Positions 49,300 through 60,059 of a stretch of DNA of 64,000 bases are shown here, in pieces. The DNA is from Streptomyces sp. GESEQ-4 (lineage in GTDB: Bacteria > Actinomycetota > Actinomycetes > Streptomycetales > Streptomycetaceae): positions 124,001 through 188,000 of the forward strand of contig NZ_JAFFSU010000014.1 of assembly GCF_017948455.1 (NCBI RefSeq), written 5' to 3'. The notes under the pieces were generated by a model. That model saw only the letters and a program-made list of their open reading frames with translations. It did not search any database and was not told the DNA's origin. Numbering within the stretch: position 1 is the first letter of the stretch; every line of letters starts with the position of its first letter. A program made the position numbers and the translations under genes.

Positions 49300-51224
49300 T
49301 CGTAGAGCTCCTCTTCGGCGAGGTACTTGACCAGCTCCTCCTTGTCGAAGAGGGCGAGCAGGTCGGAGCGGATGGGTTCGGTGGTCTCGCGCAGCAGGTC
49401 GATCTGGCCGCGCACCGGGTCGGTGGCCGCCAACCCGCCGGTGGGGTCGGCCAGTTGGCACAGCAGGTTGATGTTGCGCCACTTGCGGTCCATCGCCGGG
49501 TGGTCCTCGCGGGTGTGGCCGCCACGTGACTCCGTGCGCTCCAGCGCCGCCCGTGCCACGCATTCGCTGACCAGCAGCATGTTCCGCAGGTCCAGGGCGA
49601 GATGCCAGCCCGGGTTGAACTGGCGGTGCCCCTCGACACCGGCCCGCCGGGCCCGTACGCGCAACTCGGCGAGCTTGTCCAGCGCGTGCTGCATCTCGCC
49701 CTCGCGGCGGATGATGCCGACCAGGTCGTTCATGGTCTGCTGGAGTTCCTGGTGGAGGGTGTACGGGTTCTCCGGCGTGCCCTCTTCCGGGCCCTCCGCG
49801 GAGAACGGGCGCAGTGCCTCCGCCGCCGCCGCGTCGATCTGGACGTCGTCCACCGGCGGCCGCTCGAAGGCCTGCGCCGCCGCGTACTCCGCCGCGTGCC
49901 AGCCCGCCCGGCGTCCGAACACCAGCAGGTCGGAGAGCGAGTTGCCGCCCAGCCGGTTGGAGCCGTGCATACCGCCGGCCACCTCACCGGCCGCGTACAG
50001 CCCCGGCACCCCGCGCGCGGCCGCCGTGTCGGACTCGACCGCGATACCGCCCATCACGTAGTGACAGGTGGGCCCGACCTCCATCGCCTCCGCCGTGATG
50101 TCGACGTCGGCCAGCTCCTTGAACTGGTGGTACATGGACGGCAGCCGTCGCTTGATCACCTCGGCGGGCATCCGTGTCGACACGTCCAGGAACACGCCGC
50201 CGTGCGGGGAGCCGCGGCCGGCCTTGACCTCGGAGTTGATCGCGCGGGCTACTTCGTCGCGCGGAAGCAGCTCGGGCGGGCGCCGGTTGTTGTCCGGGTC
50301 CTCGTACCAGCGGTCGCCCTCCTCCTCCGACTGGGCGTACTTCTCCTTGAAGACGTCGGGGATGTAGTCGAACATGAACCGCTTGCCGTCGGAGTTGCGC
50401 AGCACCCCTCCGTCGCCGCGCACCGACTCCGTGACGAGGATGCCCTTCACCGACGGCGGCCAGACCATGCCCGTCGGGTGGAACTGCACGAACTCCATGT
50501 TCAGCAGGGGCGCGCCCGCGAGCAGCGCCAGTGCGTGCCCGTCGCCCGTGTACTCCCACGAGTTCGACGTCACCTTGAAGGACTTGCCGATGCCACCGGT
50601 GGCGATGACGACGGCGGGCGCTTCCAGGACGAAGAAACGGCCGGTCTCACGGTCGTAGGCGAAGACTCCGGAGACCTGGTTGCCGTCTTTCAGGACCCGG
50701 GTGACCGTGCACTCCTGGAAGACCTTCAGGCGTGACTCGTAGTCCCCGGTCTCCTTCTTGTCCTGCTGCTGCAAGGAGACGATCTTCTGCTGGAGCGTCC
50801 TGATCAGCTCCAGGCCGGTGCGGTCGCCGACGTGGGCGAGACGCGGGTACTCGTGGCCGCCGAAGTTGCGCTGCGAGATCCGGCCGTCCTTCGTACGGTC
50901 GAACAGGGCGCCCCAGGTCTCCAGCTCCCAGACCCGGTTCGGCGCCTCCTGGGCGTGCAGCTCGGCCATCCGCCACTGGTTGAGGAACTTGCCGCCGCGC
51001 AGGGTGTCACGGAAGTGCACCTGCCAGTTGTCGTGCGGGTTCGCATTGGCCATCGCGGCGGCGATGCCGCCCTCCGCCATCACCGTGTGCGCCTTGCCGA
51101 ACAGCGACTTGCAGATCACGGCCGTACGGGCGCCCCGCTCGCGCGCCTCGATCGCGGCCCTGAGGCCCGCGCCCCCGGCGCCGACCACGACGACGTCCCA
51201 CTCCTGCCGGTCCACCACGGACAT
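49296..51224 (-). CDS. sdhA: succinate dehydrogenase flavoprotein subunit
   Basis: This 642-residue flavoprotein has FAD-binding VVGAGGAGLRAAIEA (18-32), SLFGKAHTVMAEGG with the histidine for covalent FAD attachment, HPTGMVWPPSVKGILVTESV and RGDGGVLRN (substrate site) and a C-terminal capping region. The ATG at 51224 shares one base with the sdhC stop, giving an sdhC-sdhA-sdhB operon. This is the membrane-anchored complex II type resembling mycobacterial Sdh1, which lacks the usual SdhD. Confidence 0.95.
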   Translation of the reverse strand: MSVVDRQEWDVVVVGAGGAGLRAAIEARERGARTAVICKSLFGKAHTVMAEGGIAAAMANANPHDNWQVHFRDTLRGGKFLNQWRMAELHAQEAPNRVWELETWGALFDRTKDGRISQRNFGGHEYPRLAHVGDRTGLELIRTLQQKIVSLQQQDKKETGDYESRLKVFQECTVTRVLKDGNQVSGVFAYDRETGRFFVLEAPAVVIATGGIGKSFKVTSNSWEYTGDGHALALLAGAPLLNMEFVQFHPTGMVWPPSVKGILVTESVRGDGGVLRNSDGKRFMFDYIPDVFKEKYAQSEEEGDRWYEDPDNNRRPPELLPRDEVARAINSEVKAGRGSPHGGVFLDVSTRMPAEVIKRRLPSMYHQFKELADVDITAEAMEVGPTCHYVMGGIAVESDTAAARGVPGLYAAGEVAGGMHGSNRLGGNSLSDLLVFGRRAGWHAAEYAAAQAFERPPVDDVQIDAAAAEALRPFSAEGPEEGTPENPYTLHQELQQTMNDLVGIIRREGEMQHALDKLAELRVRARRAGVEGHRQFNPGWHLALDLRNMLLVSECVARAALERTESRGGHTREDHPAMDRKWRNINLLCQLADPTGGLAATDPVRGQIDLLRETTEPIRSDLLALFDKEELVKYLAEEELYE

Positions 51225-52060
51225 CAGAAAAACCTCGGATCGTCGAAAGCGCCGGACGCGACGAGATACACGTAGAAGTCGGCGAGCGCCACGCTCACCA
51301 ACGACGCCCAGGCGAGCAGCATGTGACGGTTGTTCAGCTTCCCCACCCACTGCCACATGCGATAGCGCACAGGATGCTTGGAGAAGTGCTTGAGCTTGCC
51401 GCCGACGATGTGCCGGCAGGAGTGGCAGGAGATCGTGTACGCCCAGATCAGCACGATGTTGACCAGGAAGACGAGCGTGCCGAGGCCCATGTGGCCCCAC
51501 TCGTAGTTCTCGTCGCGGAAGGCGAGCACGGTGTCGTACGTCAGGATCCCGGCGACCAGGATCGCGGCGTAGAAGAAGTACCGGTGGATGTTCTGCAGGA
51601 TCAGCGGGAAGCGGGTCTCACCGGAGTACTTCTTGTGCGGCTCCGCCACCGCGCAGGCCGGGGGCGAGGCCCAGAAGCCCCGGTAGTAGGCCTTGCGGTA
51701 GTAGTAGCAGGTCAGGCGGAAGCCGAGCGGGAAGATCAGGATGATGATCGCGGGGGAGATGCCCCACCAGCTCCCGAAGATCTCCCAGTTGGGGCCGGCG
51801 TGCATCGGCTCGCAGCGCTCCGCCAGACAGGGGGAGTAGAACGGCGAGACATACGGCGCCGCGTAGTAGTCCGCGTCGACGAAGGCCCGCCACGTCGAGT
51901 AGACGATGAACGCGAGCAGACCGGCCGCGGTGGCGGCGGGCGCCAGCCACCAGCGGTCGGTCCGCAGATGCGGGGCGTCGATCGCGGCGCGCGTACGGGT
52001 GCGTACGCCGCCGCCGACGGGATGGGGTTCAGTTGTCGGTGGTTCCGTACCAGTGGCCAA
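51224..52060 (-). CDS. sdhC: succinate dehydrogenase membrane anchor (Sdh1-type cytochrome b-like)
   Basis: This 278-residue protein has five membrane segments. The conserved blocks are WWGISPAIIILIFPLGFRLT, then CYYYRKAYYRGFWASPPAC, NIHRYFFYAAILV and TISCHSCRHIVGGK. Several His in helices (IHRYFF, SCHSCRH) could be heme ligands. The family is restricted to actinobacterial and related complex II with a fused single anchor. It is upstream of and coupled to sdhA. Imperfect repeats CGGTTCGA lie just upstream of its start. Confidence 0.88.
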   Translation of the reverse strand: MATGTEPPTTEPHPVGGGVRTRTRAAIDAPHLRTDRWWLAPAATAAGLLAFIVYSTWRAFVDADYYAAPYVSPFYSPCLAERCEPMHAGPNWEIFGSWWGISPAIIILIFPLGFRLTCYYYRKAYYRGFWASPPACAVAEPHKKYSGETRFPLILQNIHRYFFYAAILVAGILTYDTVLAFRDENYEWGHMGLGTLVFLVNIVLIWAYTISCHSCRHIVGGKLKHFSKHPVRYRMWQWVGKLNNRHMLLAWASLVSVALADFYVYLVASGAFDDPRFF

Positions 52061-52113
52061 CTCAGGACTCCGGTCGGTTCGATCGGCTCTAGCGGTTCGA
52101 ACGGTTCGAGGGT

Positions 52114-52404
52114 TCAGGGGGCGTGGCGGTCACGGGCGCCGAGTCCCTCGTCGTCCGTGTCGATCCACAGAGAGTCGTCGTACGGGGTGTCGGGGATGGT
52201 GACGAGATCGGGGCGCTTGGGCGCCGCGGGGGCGGAGGCCGCCGCCTTCAGCAGGGCGGCGCTCTCACGCAGGTGATCGCAGTCGGTGCGGACCCGGCGG
52301 ATGTCCAGCCCGCCGCTGCCCATCTGCTGTTCCAGGCGGCTGACGGACCTGGACAGGTCGTCGAGGCTGCGCTGGATGGACGTCAGTTCGTCGTGCACGG
52401 ACAT
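52114..52404 (-). CDS. small coiled-coil protein upstream of sdhC
   Basis: This 96-residue protein has an N-terminal heptad-like region (MSVHDELTSIQRSLDDLSRS, then VSRLEQQMGSGGLD) and a helix DCDHLRESAALLKAAAS, followed by an acidic tail (YDDSLWIDTDDEGLG). GAGGAAA precedes the ATG. It is 53 bp upstream of sdhC on the same strand, so it may share the operon. No family function known to me. Confidence 0.7.
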   Translation of the reverse strand: MSVHDELTSIQRSLDDLSRSVSRLEQQMGSGGLDIRRVRTDCDHLRESAALLKAAASAPAAPKRPDLVTIPDTPYDDSLWIDTDDEGLGARDRHAP

Positions 52405-52691
52405 GACGTTTCCTCACTTCCGTAGGCCGGGCGGCCTTGGGCGGCAACGTTCATGCGCCTGCGAGTGTTGCGCGTCACACCTGCCGGTGGGAAGTCGTGT
52501 GCACCGATTGGCCGATGTTCGGTTGCGTTCACAGGTGCGAGCCCATTGGGCCGAGCGGGTGGGCTTCCCCTGCTCGCCGCCGTGTCGCACTCCGTTGCTG
52601 AACCCTTTCCTCTTAGGTGGCCGCATACGTGTGATCAGCTCCATATACCGCCAAAAGTGATCATAACGCCCTGTGGCCCCGGAGGTAAGAG

Positions 52692-54836
52692 ATGTCCCGT
52701 CCTGAGCTGCGGTTGGGCAGCGCCCCAAAGGGGCGCGGGGAACTGCGCGACCAGCCACGACGCGCCCGCGGACGATCGACGGCCATCCGCGCTACGGCCT
52801 TCCTCAGCGCTGGCGCCCTCGCTGTGACCGGCTGCAACTCCAAGGACCCGGCCGGCAAGCCGCTCGCCCGGCAGGACATCGTGCCCGCCGCCCGCGCCCA
52901 GATCGCCGACGGCGGAACCCTGCGCTGGGCCGTGGACTCCGTACCGGAGACCCTGAACACCTTCCAGGCCGACGCCGACGCCACCACCAGCCGCGTCGCG
53001 CAGGCCGTCCTGCCGTCGATGTTCCGGCTGGACGCGAAGGGGAGCCCGGAGATCAATCCCGGGTACCTGGAGTCCGCGAAGGTCGTCGACACCGAGCCCA
53101 AGCAGGTCGTCCTCTACAAGCTCAGCCAGCAGGCGGTGTGGAGCAACGGCCGGGAGATCGGCGCCGCCGACTTCGCCGCCCAGTGGCGTGCCCTGTCCGG
53201 CAAGGACAGCTCCTACTGGACCGCCCGCAACGCCGGCTACGACCGCATCGAGCGGATCCAGCGCGGCGACAACGACCTCGAGGTCAAGGTCACCTTCGCC
53301 CGGCCCTACGCGGACTGGCGCTCGCTGTTCACACCGCTGTATCCGAAGGAGGTCATGGGCACGCCGGACTCCTTCAACGACGGGGCGCGGCGCAAGCTCA
53401 AGGTCACGGCGGGTCCCTTCCTGGTGAAGAAGATCGACCGCAAGGCCGACCGGATCACCCTCACCCGCAATCCGCGCTGGTGGGGACGGCCTGCCAAGCT
53501 CTCCCAGCTCGAGCTGCGCGCCGTACCGCGCGACGAGCGCGCCGACGAGCTGGCCGCGGGCAAGCTGGACCTGGCCGAGATCGAGCCCGGCCTGGCGCAC
53601 CGCATCGTCCTCGCCGCCCGTCCGCAGGGCACCGGCACCCCGCTCCAGGGCCCCGACGGCTCGGACGACGCGGCGGCCCTGCGCGGCTTCGAGGTCCGTA
53701 AGTCCTTCGAGCCCGCCTACACCCAGCTCGCCCTCAACGGCGCCGACGGCCCGCTCGCCGACGAGCGCGTACGCCGCGCGGTGGCCCGCGCCCTCGACCG
53801 CGAGGAACTGGCCAAGGCCGTCCTCAAGCCGCTGGGCCTGCCCGCCGTCCCCGTCGGCAGCCACCTGGCCCTCGCCGGCCAGCCCGCCTACGCCGACAAC
53901 AGCGACGCCCTCGGCGGCCAGGACACCAAGGAGGCGCAGGCGCTGCTCGCGGACGCCGGGTGGGTGCGGGGCGGTCCCGTCACGGACCAGCAGAAGAAGG
54001 GCGAGAAGGCGGCCGGCTCCAAGGGGAAGAAGTCCGAGGACGAGTCGCAGGGCGGCGACGACGGGACGTACATCGTCGGCGAGGACAACAAGGCGCGGGC
54101 GGCGGACCACAAGGCGCCGGGCGAGGCCGACCGGGAGAAGAAGCACCCCGAGAAGCGCAAGGAGCACTTCGCCCAGGACGGCGGACAGCAGCTGAAGCAG
54201 GGCGGTGCGCCCGGCGCGTACGCCCCCATGGGCACCGCCGCTCCGGCCGTCGCGCCGGCCGGGCCGGTCGCCAAGAACGGCAAGCCGCTCACCTTGACCT
54301 TCGTCCTTCCGACGGGCGACGGCGCGGAGACCCTCCGCACGGTGGCCGACCGGATCCGGCGGATGCTGGACCGGGTGGGCATCCGTACGAAGCTGAAGAA
54401 GGTCTCCGACGACAGCTACTTCAAGGACCACATCGCCTCCGGCGAGTACGACCTCGCCCTCTACTCCTGGCCCTCCTCCGCCTTCCCCGCCACCGACGCC
54501 CGCCCCATCTACGCCAAGCCCGTCCCCGCCGCCGACGGCTCCCTGAACGTCGAGCAGAACTACACCCGCGTAGGCACCGACCAGGTCGACCAGCTCTTCG
54601 ACCAGGCCCTCTCCACACTCGACGAGTCCGAGTCCCGCTCCCTGATCCGCAAGGCCGACTCCCGCATCTGGGCCACCGCCGCGTCGATCCCGCTCTACCA
54701 GCGCCCCCAACTGACAGCAGCGAAGAAGAACCTGGTCAACGCGGGCGCCTTCGGCTTCCAGACGCCGGTGTATGAGGACATGGGGTTCTTGAAGAAGGGG
54801 GCAAAGGCGTCGGCGGGGCCGACGTCCAAGGGCTGA
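52692..54836 (+). CDS. peptide-type substrate-binding lipoprotein with a charged insert
   Basis: This 714-residue SBP_bac_5-family protein has a lipobox LAVTGC near residue 47; the n-region before it is unusually long because 30 bp of the dispersed repeat encode residues 13-22 (GRGELRDQP). The binding core reads LRWAVDSVPETLNTFQADAD, VWSNGREIGAADFAAQWRAL and SSYWTARNAGYDRIERI. Between about residues 430 and 520 lies a Lys/Glu/Gly-rich insert (QQKKGEKAAGSKGKKSEDES) not seen in typical members. GGAGGT precedes the ATG by six bases. It is not next to permease genes, so it may feed the opp system at 58295 or act alone. Confidence 0.85.
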   Translation: MSRPELRLGSAPKGRGELRDQPRRARGRSTAIRATAFLSAGALAVTGCNSKDPAGKPLARQDIVPAARAQIADGGTLRWAVDSVPETLNTFQADADATTSRVAQAVLPSMFRLDAKGSPEINPGYLESAKVVDTEPKQVVLYKLSQQAVWSNGREIGAADFAAQWRALSGKDSSYWTARNAGYDRIERIQRGDNDLEVKVTFARPYADWRSLFTPLYPKEVMGTPDSFNDGARRKLKVTAGPFLVKKIDRKADRITLTRNPRWWGRPAKLSQLELRAVPRDERADELAAGKLDLAEIEPGLAHRIVLAARPQGTGTPLQGPDGSDDAAALRGFEVRKSFEPAYTQLALNGADGPLADERVRRAVARALDREELAKAVLKPLGLPAVPVGSHLALAGQPAYADNSDALGGQDTKEAQALLADAGWVRGGPVTDQQKKGEKAAGSKGKKSEDESQGGDDGTYIVGEDNKARAADHKAPGEADREKKHPEKRKEHFAQDGGQQLKQGGAPGAYAPMGTAAPAVAPAGPVAKNGKPLTLTFVLPTGDGAETLRTVADRIRRMLDRVGIRTKLKKVSDDSYFKDHIASGEYDLALYSWPSSAFPATDARPIYAKPVPAADGSLNVEQNYTRVGTDQVDQLFDQALSTLDESESRSLIRKADSRIWATAASIPLYQRPQLTAAKKNLVNAGAFGFQTPVYEDMGFLKKGAKASAGPTSKG
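52729..52758 (+). repeat. 30-bp dispersed repeat, copy 3, inside the lipoprotein gene
   Basis: Identical to 40354-40383 and inverted 33500-33529. Here the hairpin GCGCCCC-AAA-GGGGCGC flanks it, and it is read in frame within the signal-peptide n-region of the lipoprotein at 52692. Confidence 0.9.
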
Positions 54837-54938
54837 GGCGGTAAGCGGATTGCGGCTGTCGAGCGGGTCGGTGCACGATCGGGTGATCCTCTGGCTGGTC
54901 AGCCCCAGGCAGTCGACGGCCGTCATAGCGTCGATGTT

Positions 54939-55289
54939 ATGAAATGGGGTACCGTCGAACTTGAGCCAGAGGTCGCCGTATGGCTGGCCGGGCTCGACGA
55001 CAAACGCTGGGCACAGGCTCTGATGCACCTCGACTTGCTGGAAGAGCGGGGAGTCCACCTCGGTGAGCCGTACACACGTCAGCTCGACGGCAAACTCAGA
55101 GAGCTGCGCTTCTACTGCGGTGGCGAACGGCTGCGAGTCACGTACTGGATCGCGGAGGGACGCCGCATCATCATGCTGACCGTGTTCTCCAAGACGCGGA
55201 TGCGCGAGTTCGCCGAAGTCGATCGGGCGCGTCAGGCCATGAAGCGGTGCCAGGCCGAAGGCCACACTGTGGATGAGGAGGAGCTGTGA
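54939..55289 (+). CDS. higB: HigB-type toxin
   Basis: This 116-residue RelE/HigB-superfamily mRNA interferase includes LDDKRWAQALMHLDLLEERG, EPYTRQLDGKLRELRFYC and VTYWIAEGRRIIMLTVFSKT (catalytic-fold strands). The ATG at 54939 is used. The GTGA overlap with the downstream XRE gene shows the typical toxin-first HigBA order. The antitoxin would neutralise it and repress the operon. Confidence 0.88.
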   Translation: MKWGTVELEPEVAVWLAGLDDKRWAQALMHLDLLEERGVHLGEPYTRQLDGKLRELRFYCGGERLRVTYWIAEGRRIIMLTVFSKTRMREFAEVDRARQAMKRCQAEGHTVDEEEL

Positions 55290-55591
55290 CGGAGACCGGG
55301 CGAACCAGCCTCGACGAGGCCCGCCGGGCCCGGGCTATGACTCCCGAGATCGAGGAGGAGTACGCGGCGGCGCAACTGCGCTTCGCGCTCGGTGAGGCCG
55401 TACGCAAACAGCGGCAGGACCTCGGGCTGTCCCAGCAGGAACTCGGCCGAAGGGCAGGCATGGCTCAGTCGGCTGTCGCTCGTTTCGAGGCGGGCGGCAC
55501 TGTACCGACGATTCCGGTGCTCGACCGCCTTGCCCGGGCGCTGGGGCTCGAACTCAGGGTGGAGCTGGCACGACAGGCCAGGAGCGCTTGA
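55286..55591 (+). CDS. higA: HigA-type XRE antitoxin
   Basis: This 101-residue protein has a single XRE helix-turn-helix (RQDLGLSQQELGRRAGMAQS, AVARFEAGGTVPTIPVLDRL, about 42-83). The N-terminal helical part precedes the DNA-binding domain, as in HigA partners of HigB-type toxins. The GTG overlaps the toxin stop by 4 bp. It binds toxin and its own promoter, by family analogy. Confidence 0.88.
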   Translation: MTETGRTSLDEARRARAMTPEIEEEYAAAQLRFALGEAVRKQRQDLGLSQQELGRRAGMAQSAVARFEAGGTVPTIPVLDRLARALGLELRVELARQARSA

Positions 55592-55685
55592 CGCCTGCGG
55601 TCGCCGACTTGGCTGCGAGGCGGACTCCACGGCCGCCAAGGGGGTCTGACCAGCAGCGGAGGCATTCCGCTGCGCAGGTCACACC

Positions 55686-55712
55686 GTCCCGCGGAGGCCC
55701 GCACCGTGGGAC
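55686..55712 (+). terminator. hairpin between higA and typA
   Basis: GTCCCGCGG (55686-55694) pairs with CCGTGGGAC (55704-55712) with one G-T wobble and a 9-base loop, about 95 bp after higA; followed by CCCCGTACGATGGGG. It could terminate higBA transcripts. Confidence 0.4.
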
Positions 55713-55816
55713 CCCCGTACGATGGGGTAAGGCCGTGGCATGTTCAGCCCGGCAGGGCCCGCGTGACACAGACGTACGCGTAGGCCGTCCTCACCACTCC
55801 GGGAGTACGCCACATC

Positions 55817-57724
<1,908 letters not shown>

Positions 57725-57743
57725 CCCACCGCGTCGTACGACC

Positions 57744-57777
57744 GCGCCGGGCCCCTCCGTCAAGAGGAGCCCGGCGC
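57744..57777 (+). terminator. terminator of typA
   Basis: GCGCCGGGC (57744-57752) pairs with GCCCGGCGC (57769-57777), with four further pairs inside after one mismatch; 20 bp after the typA stop. Confidence 0.75.
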
Positions 57778-58294
57778 AGTCGCGTTCGAGCAGACATAGG
57801 GAAAACCCTTCGTCTTCACCCAGGAAGCTCACAGGCCACACGAAACGGTTACCCTGCTGCCGACGCGCCTTCTCTCTCGCCCTGACGTCTCGTCAAGGGC
57901 CGCGCGTCCGGCCTCGCGGGCATGCCGATGGCACCCCGCGCATGGATCACCGTAATCGCAACTGGTTTTCTCCACCGGATCGTCCGGTATACGGACGCCT
58001 GCGACCGATAGATGTGTAACAAGTCCGTTTCGCAGGGATCTTTCGGCAAACCCTTTGTCCGGATTTTGGAAGATGTACGCACGAGGTGTGATCGAACCGA
58101 GACCTTGAGGGTGTGGTTCGGCCATCGGCCCATGGCAGATAGTTAGGCGCGTAGAGCTCGGATAAACGGGTCACGCGCTGCAGGCGGCGCCGACTCACGA
58201 GCGTGGGGGCACCTGACTATTTCCGGCACCGGTGACGGTGGCGTGTCGTGTGCTCCCCCTTGCGGTGAACCAATGGACTCATGAGGAGGAACCC
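57778..58294. other. long noncoding region upstream of the opp operon
   Basis: About 517 bp without a convincing gene. It is less GC-rich than coding sequence in the middle (57950-58090), where several short frames on both strands lack ribosome sites. The length suggests a complex promoter region or untranslated leader for the oligopeptide permease operon. I see no clear riboswitch or named operator. Confidence 0.4.
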
Positions 58295-59920
58295 ATGCGT
58301 GGTGCCAAGAGCGCCAAGTGGGTCGCGATAGCCGCGGTTGTGGCGCTGGCCGCGACCGCCTGTGGTGGCAGTGACAGCGACAGTGGCGACGACAGCAACG
58401 CCGCCATCGATCCGAACGGCAAGTTCTCGATCGAGGTCGGCGAGCCCGAGAACCCGCTGCAGCCGGCCAACACCATGGAGTCCAACGGCAGCATCGTCAC
58501 CCGGGCGCTGTTCTCCACGCTCGTGGACTATGACGCCAGCGGCAAGATCGTCATGGTCAACGCCCAGTCGGTGGACACCTCGGACAACAAGACCTACACG
58601 GTCAAGCTGAAGTCCGGCTGGAAGTTCCACGACGGCACCCCGGTGACCGCCGAGTCCTACGTCAAGGCGTGGAACTGGGCCGCCGCCCCGGCGAACAAGC
58701 AGACCAACAGCTTCTGGTACTCCGACATCGAGGGCTACTCCGACGTCGCCCCCGAGAAGGGCAAGCCGAAGGCCACGGAGATGAAGGGCCTGAAGGTCGT
58801 CGACGACAACACCTTCACCATCACGCTCACCAGCTCGCTGCCCTACTTCGTCTACAAGCTGGGCTACGAGGTCTTCTCGCCGCTGCCCGAGTCCTTCTAC
58901 AAGGACCCGAAGGCCGCCGGTGAGAAGCCGGTCGGCAACGGCCCCTACAAGTTCGTCAGCTGGGACCACAAGAAGCAGATCGAGGTCGCCCGCAACGACG
59001 ACTACCAGGGTCCGAACAAGGCCAAGAACGGTGGTGTGATCTTCAAGAACTACACCAACCTGGAGACGGCCTACGAGGACCTGAAGTCCGGCAACGTCGA
59101 CGTTCTGCGTCAGGTCGCGCCCAGGGACCTCCCCGTCTACAAGCAGGACCTCGGCGACCGCGCCGTCGACCAGGCCTACTCCTCGATCCAGACGATCGCC
59201 CCGGCCTTCTACACCGACCAGTGGAAGGACATCGACCCGAAGGTCCTGCAGGGCCTGTCGATGGCGATCGACCGCAAGACCATCACCACCACCGTGCTTC
59301 AGGGCACCCGCGAGCCCGCCACCGGCTGGGTCGCCAAGGGCGTCACCGGCTACCAGCCGAGCCTGGGCACCGACATCTTCACGTACGACCCGGCCAAGGC
59401 CAAGGCGCTCATCAAGGAGGGCGGCGGCGTTCCGGGCAACAAGATCTCCATCCAGTTCAACGCGGACGGCGGTCACAAGGAGTGGGTGGAGGCGGTCTGC
59501 GGTTCCATCACCAAGGCCACCGGCATCGCCTGCACCGGCGACTCCAAGGCCGACTTCCAGGCCGACCTCCAGGCGCGTGACGCGCAGGAGGTCAAGTCGA
59601 TGTACCGCTCCGGCTGGGTGCTCGACTACCCGTTCAACGCGAACTTCCTGCGTGACCTGTTCGGCACCAACTCGTCCGGCAACCAGAGCGGCTTCTCCAA
59701 CCCGGAGGTCGACAAGCTGATCAAGGAAGCCGACGCCGCCAAGACGCAGGACGAGTCGGAGAAGCTGTACCAGGAGCTCGAGAAGAAGCTCCCCGAGTAC
59801 ATGCCGAGCATTCCGCTCTGGTACTACAAGGTCAACGCGGGCTACTCGGAGAAGGTCACCGGCGTCAAGTACGCCCAGGACGGAGACCCGATCCTGACCG
59901 GCGTTCAGGTCAAGAAGTAA
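58295..59920 (+). CDS. oppA: oligopeptide-binding lipoprotein of the opp operon
   Basis: This 541-residue SBP_bac_5 protein has a lipoprotein signal (lipobox LAATAC, then GGSDSDSGDD) and typical fold blocks: TYTVKLKSGWKFHDGTPVTA, NGPYKFVSWDHKKQIEVARN and GLSMAIDRKTITTTVLQG. It binds peptides outside the membrane. GAGGAGGAA precedes the ATG. It is first in the oppABCDF order. Because the binding protein comes first and a strong hairpin follows, its transcript may be more abundant than the rest. This could be the bldK-like peptide importer or a paralogue. Confidence 0.92.
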   Translation: MRGAKSAKWVAIAAVVALAATACGGSDSDSGDDSNAAIDPNGKFSIEVGEPENPLQPANTMESNGSIVTRALFSTLVDYDASGKIVMVNAQSVDTSDNKTYTVKLKSGWKFHDGTPVTAESYVKAWNWAAAPANKQTNSFWYSDIEGYSDVAPEKGKPKATEMKGLKVVDDNTFTITLTSSLPYFVYKLGYEVFSPLPESFYKDPKAAGEKPVGNGPYKFVSWDHKKQIEVARNDDYQGPNKAKNGGVIFKNYTNLETAYEDLKSGNVDVLRQVAPRDLPVYKQDLGDRAVDQAYSSIQTIAPAFYTDQWKDIDPKVLQGLSMAIDRKTITTTVLQGTREPATGWVAKGVTGYQPSLGTDIFTYDPAKAKALIKEGGGVPGNKISIQFNADGGHKEWVEAVCGSITKATGIACTGDSKADFQADLQARDAQEVKSMYRSGWVLDYPFNANFLRDLFGTNSSGNQSGFSNPEVDKLIKEADAAKTQDESEKLYQELEKKLPEYMPSIPLWYYKVNAGYSEKVTGVKYAQDGDPILTGVQVKK

Positions 59921-59965
59921 CCGCAACGACCGTTGTCCCGGGCGCGGCCTGACCCGCCCGGGGAA

Positions 59966-60037
59966 CGGCAGCGGCCGGGGGGCCCTTTCCACCCGCATCT
60001 TCAGGTGATGCGCGGGGAAAGGGCCCGTCGGCTGCCG
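59966..60037 (+). promoter_or_regulatory. long hairpin between oppA and oppB
   Basis: Three aligned stems: CGGCAGC (59966-59972) with 60031-60037; GGGCCCTTTCC (59980-59990) with 60016-60026; and CGCATC (59994-59999) with 60007-60012. This 72-base structure lies in the 139-bp gap and is suited to stabilise the oppA message or attenuate downstream transcription. Confidence 0.7.
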
Positions 60038-60059
60038 CCGTGACTGACATGGAGGCACG

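Noticed and set aside
52635..55265. 876-codon minus-strand open frame
   Set aside because: It is antisense to the lipoprotein and higB genes; no start context or recognisable domain.
58000..58200. Short frames in the region upstream of oppA
   Set aside because: Several 80-100-codon frames exist on the minus strand but none has a ribosome site or hydrophobic or domain features; better read as a regulatory region.
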